Under the pieces are notes generated by a model, which saw nothing but the letters and a program-made list of their open reading frames with translations, was not told the DNA's origin and did not search any database. A DNA stretch of 64,000 bases from Anthoceros angustus (taxonomy: Eukaryota; Streptophyta; Anthocerotopsida; Anthocerotales; Anthocerotaceae), in NCBI GenBank assembly GCA_010909165.1, contig VJWM01000025.1, positions 1,178,001 through 1,242,000 on the forward strand, in the 5' to 3' direction. The position numbers and the translations under genes were made by a program. Below are positions 56,456 to 64,000 of this stretch, piece after piece. Position 1 is the stretch's first letter; each line of letters starts with the position of its first letter.

Positions 56456-56760
56456 CTAGGTATATAGGTCTCTCCCCTTGATCTCCCCTCCTCATAGCTC
56501 TCCTCTAAACACACTCACACTCCAAACTCCCACGGCCTCTAAACCTCCAAGACTCTAAACTCCTACGGCCTCTAAACCGACTCTAAACTCCCCCAAGGCT
56601 CTAAACTCCCACTGCCTCTAAACCCCCAAGACCTATAAGTGCTAGGATCTCCTCTAGACATATACACTCTAGGCTCCATGACCTCTAGGCTTCCATAGCC
56701 ACAGTAGCCCCAGTGCTAGGATCACTTACAGGATGATCTAGAACTTGCCTCATCCTATTT
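56456..56760 (+). promoter_or_regulatory. TATA box and pyrimidine-rich leader, LTR-like
   Basis: GGTATATAGGTC at 56459-56470 is followed by pyrimidine-rich sequence with repeated CTCTAAACTCCCACGGC strings (56510-56640). The combination of an upstream tandem array, a TATA box and a C/T-rich leader resembles a retrotransposon LTR, but no partner LTR or primer site is seen in the window. The same sequence could be a promoter for the downstream gene, though it lies about 890 bases before the start codon. Confidence 0.35.
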
Positions 56761-57351
56761 AAAATGGGGAGGCTTACATCATTCCTAAAATAATTTGCTA
56801 AAACAAATTATCTTGCTTTGTAAGCTCTAAGCTAAACCTCACTACCACTAACCACATAACTTACTCAATTAGATCCCGGGCTGCATGTCTCTCATGTCTT
56901 CCTACTCCAAAACCTTATATTTAAAAAGAAGAAAACAAAATTTATTCTATTTAATTCCGCTCAGCAAGCCACGGTCCATAATATCCACGAGGAATAAGCA
57001 TTACTGATACGACTACAAGTTAGGTTGTGTCAAATCCTTTGGTGACTTTCCTCGATCCTCACACTCCGTGTCGTCGTGCGCCTGGAAAGCGCAGGAAGCT
57101 TCCTCCGAAACCTCCTCGCTGCAGTGAGCTGAGACCTTGTCAAGACTGCAAAGCGCGCTTCGTAAGGCGATTGACTATCCGGTGCGGTTTTGGAGCAGCT
57201 TCGTCATTTCCGGTGTCAGATCCCGGTGCTGCCAGGAGTTGCGAGCCTGTAAAGCAGTCGGGCTGCTTGCTTGGTTTGGCCAGCTGAGATTTCTTGTGTC
57301 TGGTGCAAGCCTGAGGGTTGTCTCGCTGTCTTTGTGCTAGCAGTGAGGAAC

Positions 57352-58432
57352 ATGGAGAACCGTGAGTACAATGTGGCCAGAGAAGAGCAGGCGGCCCTGT
57401 TGAGTTATTACAAGGGAGAAAAGGAGCCAGAGACGAAGGACGCAGAAGCAGGGACTGAGACGAAGGACGCTGCAACAGGGACAGCAGATGGTGGATCGGC
57501 CGATAGATTGCCTGCTGCAACAGGGACACCGGTCGGTCGCACCCCGTGGAGCTCCGGCCTGCTGGAATGCCTGAGTTGTAACGATGAGTATCTCGGCAGC
57601 GACATGGAAGTCTGTAAGCTGTCGATGCCTTTCTGTTAGCCCGGTTTGGCTGATTTCTCCGAGTCATCAGGGTTGCAAACAGTATTGCAGCCAGGGTTGT
57701 GTGATTTGGCTTTGTATGCTTCTCCGGAGTGTGAGGATGGAAGGCTTGTTTGGGCCAGGCTCTTTCTTTTTTGTTGGTTGATCAATACTTCCTCACGGTG
57801 TCCGTGATGTTTGTGGAACAGGTTGTTTGGGTCTCTTTTGCCCTTGTGTGCTGTATGGAAGTAATGTGGATCGTCTCCATCCTTCACAGGGGCTCTTCCT
57901 CCACCATTGTATGTTTTACACTAGCCTGTTTGTGTTCGGTAACTCTCTGTTCGGGGGCAACTACTTGGCCCCTTGCGTTTCTTACCCCAGCAGGTCTGCT
58001 CTTCGGAGGAAGTTCAACCTGGAGGTACGAAGGTCTACAGGCTTTTTGATTTTCATATCATTGTGTCGTAGTTCTTCTGTTTTCCAGTTTGCTTCAGCTT
58101 GTCTAAACATGTGGAACCTAGTTTGGAGACGCTGACCGTTTACAGAATCTGATCCACGCGCCGGGTACTGATTGTTGCATGCTGTCCCAATTTCTTAGGG
58201 CCATGGAGAGTACATTATGAAGAATATTGGTTGTGGCACTAACACGTTGGAGTCAGAGGAAGCACGCGAAAGCTGCGATGTATGTTGTGATTTGGCTGTC
58301 CACTTCTGGTGCCATACTTGTGCCCTTTGCCAGGAAGGGCGCGAGCTGAGGAGGAGGGTGCCTAACCCGGGATTTGACGTATCATTCGTGCCTATGAGGG
58401 CTCCGATGCAGCAGTCTATGAGCTCTCAGTAA
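57352..58432 (+). CDS. PLAC8-family cysteine-rich membrane protein, three exons
   Basis: Exon 1 is 57352-57613, exon 2 is 57822-58024 and exon 3 is 58199-58432. All junctions are GT-AG, and the joined frame gives 232 residues without a stop. After a hydrophilic Asp/Glu/Thr-rich N-terminus come TPWSSGLLECLSCND, a Cys cluster made across intron 1 (EVCCLGLFCPCVLYGSNVDR), a hydrophobic stretch (CMFYTSLFVFGNSLFGG), RSALRRKFNLE before intron 2, and HFWCHTCALCQEGRELRRR. CALCQExREL is the PLAC8 (DUF614) signature shared by plant cell-number regulators and cadmium-resistance proteins. These are membrane proteins linked to metal transport or organ size; the exact role here is unknown. An upstream in-frame ATG at 57271 exists, but MENREYN at 57352 is the more natural start. 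This is the only clearly intact gene here. Confidence 0.88.
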
Positions 58433-59510
58433 TCGCCTGCAGCGAAGTTCCAGGTGGCATTTATGGTTGTATAACAGGGGCATGTTTTATCCTAAAACTG
58501 CCGCTAACTAACCTTCCCTAGCCAGGACTGGACGTAGGGGTGACCACCGTAGTCTCTTGAGTCCGAAATGAGAATTAGACAAAGCTGATTTGTTTTCCTT
58601 TGAGGACAATTGTCTTCTGGATCTGAGTAGGTACTGTGGTTGCCTCTATGTTGATGAGTGGAGTGTGTGCACCGTCCGTTTATTTACTGTAGATAATAAG
58701 GGTTACAGCTTTTAGCCTTCGAATGAGTACCTACTGTCGTTTTACTTCTTGGGAGTGTGTTGGATGGGTCTGCAAGTAGAGCGAACTAAAATAGATGTCT
58801 ACGTGAAAACTCTTCAATTCAGTAGGTGTTTGATAGCAGGTAATGTCGTTCATATGATACAGATCGTGTTGTCGAGTTTTTTAATAGGCCCTCGCGGACC
58901 ACGCTTTCTTGCTTCTCCTTCGAAATATTCGTCCCTGCTGGGAAAGTCTACCCATTGAGCTGTGAAGCAGTGTGTCCTGCTTTTAGATCATTGTTTGTTT
59001 TCAGGAGATGATTGTGCAAAGACGACGTTCTCGTGCGAGAGTTCGATCCTTCTGATGGAAGAAAAGAGCATGCCGGCATCGAATGGTAATAGGAAGCCAG
59101 TAGATTTCCGAAGAGGCAATATCCTGGGCTCTATGTAATATCGGTACACACCAACTTCGTAGGAATCTTGGACCTTGCAAGTCGTGCTAGCGGTGTCTCA
59201 TCCGCGTACGAAAGTCCCGCTCGAATCGAAGATGATTTCGGTCTCTCTTGTCTACCTTGTGCCCATTCATCAAATATTTTGCGTCGTACTCATGTGGGGA
59301 TCGGCCATTGTCCTCAACAGGACTGGGAAAATAGGGTGAAGAGCTAGGGGATCTCCGTCATGGTGTTCAAGGCTCCGTCGCACCGACGTCCTCTGTTTAA
59401 TGCCTACTAGAGTAGTATATGCTGAAATCTCTTAACATGTAGCCTAACGAAAACCGCGTCGATATCTGTCCACCAACAACCTCGATTTAACACATATGCT
59501 GACCCCATTC
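58433..59510. other. 3' flank of the PLAC8 gene, no gene recognised
   Basis: Presumed untranslated and intergenic sequence. Short open frames only. No clear polyadenylation signal could be singled out. Confidence 0.4.
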
Positions 59511-59513
59511 CAG

Positions 59514-59700
59514 ATGGCCTGTCTCTTCCGTCTATGCCTGAACTTTCTTTGGCAACAATTCAGCTCTGCTCTGCAGCCACAGGGGTCATCTTTGATCAAT
59601 GTTTCCCGGCTCCACTCAGTGTTGAAGACCTTGGCAGGGAATGGGTGGCATCGAATTATGGTTGCTCGCGACAGAAGAAGTTGCTGTTAGTTTTGATTTG
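59514..59700 (+). CDS. Unknown exon-like coding stretch
   Basis: One frame reads PELSLATIQLCSAATG, then VIFDQCFPAPLSVEDLGRE, then WVASNYGCSRQKK, with protein-like composition and no stop for about 60 codons, then runs into hydrophobic low-complexity sequence. It may be an exon of the same decayed gene as the leucine-rich-repeat piece that follows. The family is not recognised. Confidence 0.3.
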
Positions 59701-59823
59701 CATATGGTTGTGCCTCTGTACATGTTTCAACTTTGCTCTGGATCTCGATCTAAAATGTGTGAATTCCACAAAGTTGTGATCCGCAAGAAGCATTGATCTC
59801 AAATGATCAATGCGTGATCATTG

Positions 59824-59958
59824 AATCTTACCAAGTTGAGTGATCTCGGAAGCTTCCAAGAGTTGGACCTGTCGTCCAACCCCGAGCGGTGGGCTCATCC
59901 TCATGACCTCGAGTCCTTGTCTGGGCTGACATTGCTGGATATTTCCGGCTCTTATTAA
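59824..59958 (+). pseudogene. Leucine-rich-repeat fragment
   Basis: The frame starting NLTKLSDLGSFQELDLSSNP continues with LESLSGLTLLDISGS and then a TAA at 59956-59958. LxxLxxLxxLDLSSNP and LxxLxxLTLLDISGS are two plant-type leucine-rich repeats about 25 residues apart, as in receptor-like proteins and NLR genes. No other domain of such a gene is visible nearby, so it is probably a relic. Confidence 0.55.
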
Positions 59959-60059
59959 CGATTCCTCGTCGATCCGCACCGCATGTGGCAGCCTCCATAA
60001 CCTAAATGCGGACACATATAGTTTAGCCAATGGGAAGGCATCCATAGACTGTGTGGGCG

Positions 60060-61100
60060 CTTAGCCTCCAGATCCACAGAGCGTCCCGATATGAGGCAGG
60101 TTCGGAAGGTGTTGCAAACCCTCTGGCTCCACTGGGACTCGGACGCCTCCTTCCAATTGGAGCATGTCCGCCATTATCTGCAGCCACACAAAGCTCGCTG
60201 TGATGTCTGTGATTCAGAGGACTGCATGTCTCCGCATCCAAGTTCCCACTCTGCTCTGTGCAGTAGCTCCAGCACATCCGGCCCTGAAATTGAGATGCAA
60301 CACCTCTGATTTCAACATTGTAGAAGCAAGTTGCCTGTAGACGTATGCTGGATTGATTGCAGACGCATAATGGACTGATTGTCAACTACAGCCAGTATCT
60401 CATGCAGTCATTGAATATGATCGGAATGGTATGCACAAAATGTTCGGATGGAGGCAGGTGCTACATGACCAGATTGGTCATCTGTGCATACTCTAGGTCT
60501 GGTACTTCTTTTTGTGGATGTGCTTGTGAATTATTTCAGACCGTTTCTAGGCCTTCTTTTAACCTTGGGATCACCAGGACAAAGCCGGACACAACAACCT
60601 ACTATGCAAGATTTCTACCTTGCGTGAGCTGCAAGCACGACAGTATGATCCAGTAGGCTGACAAGCGCAATAGCTTCAATCTATACAAACAGTTGCATCA
60701 CCAGAACAGTTTTTTGATTCAGAATCTGTTTACCAAACAGGCCCTGCGGACCCACATTGTCCAGCCTGTTGCTGACTCTGCTGGATTTGTTTGAATCTCC
60801 GCTGCAATGTAATCTCCTGCAACCCCAGTTGTGGCCTTCATGCACTCAAAACCGATTGTCCTCCTTGCATGATGCTGCAACAAATCCGAGACACTAGAAT
60901 ATTATAGAAAGGGATCAAGAAAACCAGGCTGAAGCTGTTGACCTCAGACAGAGGCCCACAAAGATTACGGGCACAGTGCTCCTAAAAAAGTGTTTCAAAG
61001 AGACGCAACAGGCTCTTAGTTAGGTTTCCGAGAGACAAAACAGGCAGAGGGCAGACCTCCTCAGCTTCACCTTAGTCTTGCCAATCCTCTTCAACACCTC
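60060..61100. other. No recognised gene
   Basis: Scattered short open frames on both strands. None shows a domain. Exon remnants of the decayed genes on either side are possible. Confidence 0.35.
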
Positions 61101-61112
61101 ACCTAGCTCACT

Positions 61113-61152
61113 TAAATGGAAAAGGTGAGCTGGAAGTCACCTTTTCCATTTA
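61113..61152. repeat. 16-base perfect inverted repeat
   Basis: TAAATGGAAAAGGTGA, eight-base loop GCTGGAAG, then TCACCTTTTCCATTTA. A transcript would fold into a 16-bp hairpin. No flanking target duplication was found. Confidence 0.85.
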
Positions 61153-61455
61153 CCACCCGGACTTGCAGTCATACCATCTTGCTGGTCACCAAACATTGAC
61201 GGACCACTTGATATGATCCGAACATCCGAGAGGCCAATGAGCACCCCCCATAATCCTTCTGAAACAATTTTGCTGTCCGTGCCGACTTCTTTAAGTACGT
61301 GCAGGCTGTCGTCAGAACAAATTACAATTGCACTTGAAGAGAATCGGTGCTGTCGTCAACACATACTGATCTCAGCAAGCTCCGGTGCCAACACGGCTGC
61401 TTGTCCATGATTCCTTCTGGCTCACGCAAACCAGCCAGGGATACAGGCAGTGGTG

Positions 61456-61625
61456 AATTGGACATTTCGGATGCACCTACCTCCGCCACTGAGGACCAAC
61501 ATTGAAGCATGCCAGGTGGGTGGCTACCGCATTCCTGCTGGAACCACCGCCTTTGTCGATCTCTGGAGCGTTGGTCGAGCAGCCGAGGTGTGGGACAGCC
61601 CGCTCCAGTGCTGGAAGACGGATAT
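61456..61625 (+). pseudogene. Cytochrome P450 fragment
   Basis: The frame reads FRMHLPPPLRTNIEAC, then QVGGYRIPAGTTAFVDLWSV, then GRAAEVWDSPLQ. This matches the P450 stretch from the end of the K-helix region (xRLHPPxPL) through GYxIPxGTxVxVNxWAIGRDPxxWxxP. The PERF motif that should follow is lost or frame-damaged, and no heme-binding FxxGxRxCxG is visible downstream. Only about 55 codons are present, so this is a relic or an isolated exon on the plus strand. Confidence 0.7.
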
Positions 61626-62379
61626 GTCCGGAAAAAACCTGGCTCAGTAAATCCACTCTTCAGGCCTACAGGCAATCAGGGTAGCGCAGCGGAAGCGTGG
61701 TGGGCCCAGGACCAATAGGTCAGAGCCACTCTGCTACTGTCTGTGCAGCAACCGAGCCTCCCTCCCCATCCCCACCAGTTTTCTCCGTCTTCCGCGTTTC
61801 TTCCCTGCTGTTCCCAATTCCTGCATTTCTTCTGGAGTCTGAACACCAGGTGCCAAGCAAGTCTCGTCAAAATGATGATATCTGCAGTGTTGCGCAAGCT
61901 CGGAAGATACTTGAAGACGTGTTGCTGACGTAGTCTGTGTTTGTAACAGGTCTTTAAGACCTATCAACAGTGTGGGGCAATATCCCAAGCTAACCACCCT
62001 ACGGAGGGAAATTTGCTACTATCTGCTATGGCTGAAGATGGGTCATATGGGTTCCTACGATATGCGGATTGGATGGTACAAACATTCAGGCAAGTCATGC
62101 AACAGGCTCCATGAGTAGCAAGGGATTCGCAGGGTGATGTTGTTGGAGGGATCGCACCCTGAAAGGGCAGTTCGTAATAACCTCACACATCCAAGCACGT
62201 CAATGGGAGGATTGCATTTTTTCAAGGCAACGCATCTCCGGAGCTGTCATTGCTAGTTTGAACCTGGCAGGCTGAGGGTGATGCCCTCGGTGTAAACCGC
62301 TAAACTTTCTCACAAATGCAGCTGTGCACAAGTCCATGTGATCCCTACGTTGCTTGATGTAAACCTTTGGGTGCTACCG

Positions 62380-62421
62380 ATCTGTGCAAGTGACGAGATT
62401 GCAATAGTCACTTGCACAGAT
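62380..62421. repeat. 15-base perfect inverted repeat
   Basis: ATCTGTGCAAGTGAC at 62380-62394 and its complement GTCACTTGCACAGAT at 62407-62421, with a 12-base loop. It falls within a modest open frame (62338-62589) of unknown product. Confidence 0.85.
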
Positions 62422-63014
62422 TGGAGCTGTAACTTAAAAGTGACAATGACGAGATTGTCTGACAAGCCTTGGGTGGAGGTCGGCTGCTGCTTTGGGCCCA
62501 GGGGTGGCTTTGGTAGTAAAAGCGGTGTAGAATGTGACGCAAGACCGAACGTCACCTGCCTTTACTGCAACTCTCGGAGAACCAATTAGCAGACTTTTTT
62601 GTGTGATCTTTACCACCGGCGCAAAAGAAATCCCCTGCCAGAAGTTTGTCCTAACAAAGACGGCCTTTTCCTCTCGTCCACAAGAAGAAGAAGAATTATT
62701 CTATTTAAGTCCACTAAGGACGGATTTCCGTCATGGGACTTGGTACTTAACAACTTGTACCATGGTGTGCCTAAGCTACTTGCACCAAGGGCATCCACAA
62801 GCAAGGATATTATTGCCCACCACAATACGAATTTAGAATAGAGGAACAGTCTAACTTGTAACTAGCTTCGTAACTATGTCAACTAGTCCCACCAGCAATT
62901 CTCAATTTGTTAGCCTAAGATTTATCGGGTTGAGAACCTGAATGCATCATTGGAGAATAGATGGGTTGGGTCCGATCACGCTTGCAATCTCTTTGTGACA
63001 ACCTGTATGTTGCG

Positions 63015-63170
63015 GCAACATTAGCCACAATGAAGTAGGGCTTAATCATGAAATTGAAGCAACGTTAGTCACAATGAAGTAGGACTTCATCACGGATTTG
63101 AAGCAACGTTAACTGCAATGAAATAGGACTTCATCATGGATTTGAAGCAACTTAGCCGCAATAAGTACTT
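63015..63170. repeat. 44-base tandem repeat, about 3.5 copies
   Basis: GCAAC-TTAG-C-CAATGAAGTAGG-type units begin at 63015, 63059, 63103 and 63147. Confidence 0.88.
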
Positions 63171-63341
63171 AGACTTGATCACATTTGTCGGGCTTCAGGC
63201 CTTTGCACAAGAGCCAGTGAGTTTGTGGAGAGCTAGCAATCCTTCGGCCCATAACTTGAGGCAAAAAGCGCGAATAGAGGGTCATTTGTTTTACTAGAGG
63301 GCCGAGGAGATGGTATTCAATTTGTAAATTAGTTTACTCAG

Positions 63342-63453
63342 CATGGGCTAAGTGTCCATAGTGTGCTTGCATGGGCTAAGTGTCCTTGGTGTGCCTGCAT
63401 GGGCTAAGTGTCCTTGGTGTGCTTGCCTGGGCTTAGTGTCCATGGTGTGCTTG
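63342..63453. repeat. 28-base tandem repeat, four copies
   Basis: CATGGGCTAAGTGTCC units begin at 63342, 63370, 63398 and 63426, each ending in GTGTGCTTG or GTGTGCCTG. The remaining sequence to 64000 shows no recognised gene. Confidence 0.92.
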
Positions 63454-64000
63454 CTAAGGTAAGCAAAAAGTTGTCAAAGGGTTGACATTATGTTTGAAGC
63501 TATGTTGGAACTTTAATGCAAGTGTGCATATTAGTGAAGGAGTGAGGACTAATGAAAGAAATCAACTTGGAGAAACAACAAGGTCTTCTTTTTTATTTAA
63601 TTTGGGAATTGCAAATAAATAAATTTTTACCATGGGAGAAAACTTGTATTGTGACTTCCCTTACCATCGCATCCGTAAAAACTAGGCCTAGTTAACGGGG
63701 CCCGTGCGCTCAATGACCCTTGTTTCTGGAACGAATTAAAGGTATTTAAATGTAAGAGAAAATTTTTTCTTAATTATATTTTTCTATATTTATATTATAA
63801 TAGTAAGTAAAATCTAGAACAGCAAGGTGATTCATCCTTTGTTGCACGTGATGTTAGTGGTGGTATGGATATTACAATTGTTCAAAACAACCCCCGGAGC
63901 AAATCGATACTTGACATTAGGAGACCCACATCATCTGGGCGTAGGTGCTCGGTCAATTGAAAACCTTTTTAATCATGCGCTGCCAAGAGTCGATGGAGCT

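Noticed and set aside
61750-61950. Overlapping open frames on both strands downstream of the P450 piece
   Set aside because: No domain, low-complexity composition and no splice logic. Treated as chance.
1-64000. tRNA and rRNA genes
   Set aside because: No cloverleaf with A and B boxes and no rRNA core sequence was noticed on reading. A covariance-model scan was not possible here.

Overview
The window looks like nuclear DNA of a streptophyte (land plant or charophyte alga). The evidence is a perfect array of the plant-type telomere unit TTTAGGG, plant-style Ty3 and Ty1 LTR retrotransposons, and a spliced PLAC8-family gene with short GT-AG introns. I cannot place the species. A charophyte is worth considering because, from memory, cytosine-methyltransferase-bearing retrotransposons have been reported in Klebsormidium and in dinoflagellates. 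Nothing is bacterial: there are no operons, no ribosome binding sites and no CRISPR array.

Bases 1-36.7 kb are a nest of retrotransposons. A complete but decayed Ty3/gypsy element (here Gypsy-1) lies on the minus strand at 1116-15107. It has LTRs of 3.6-4.0 kb, a primer binding site, a polypurine tract and an identical GTAAG target duplication on each side. It is followed by a second Ty3 element on the plus strand (here Gypsy-2), which encodes gag with a zinc knuckle, aspartic protease, a C5 cytosine-methyltransferase domain, reverse transcriptase, RNase H, integrase and, after the integrase, a PHD-finger-like domain. The end of the Gypsy-2 integrase is split by a Ty1/copia element (24791-34805) with its own LTRs, Met-type primer site, protease, integrase, reverse transcriptase and RNase H. 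The pairing of a DNA-methylation writer with a likely histone reader in one retroelement is the main discovery candidate.

Bases 36.7-44.5 kb are a very GC-rich block of nested tandem duplications with low-complexity Glu/Arg/Ala coding potential on the minus strand. Bases 44.5-47.9 kb hold minus-strand hypothetical coding blocks, one broken by a single TGA. An array of exactly 27 TTTAGGG units lies at 47965-48153. Bases 48.2-57 kb are mostly non-coding with several minisatellites, a minus-strand coiled-coil exon pair and a stray PHD-finger half. A three-exon PLAC8-type gene at 57352-58432 is the one clearly intact gene. Fragments of a leucine-rich-repeat gene and a cytochrome P450 follow, then more minisatellites.

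Two patterns cross the whole retroelement region. Duplicated copies differ mainly by short indels, and in the alignments I made these cluster at CAG/CTG trinucleotides. That suggests consensus errors at methylated CHG sites, or true mutation there. Many internal segments are tandemly duplicated with short microhomology at the junctions. Because of the indels nearly every retroelement frame is broken, so those entries are domain regions and not exact coding sequences.
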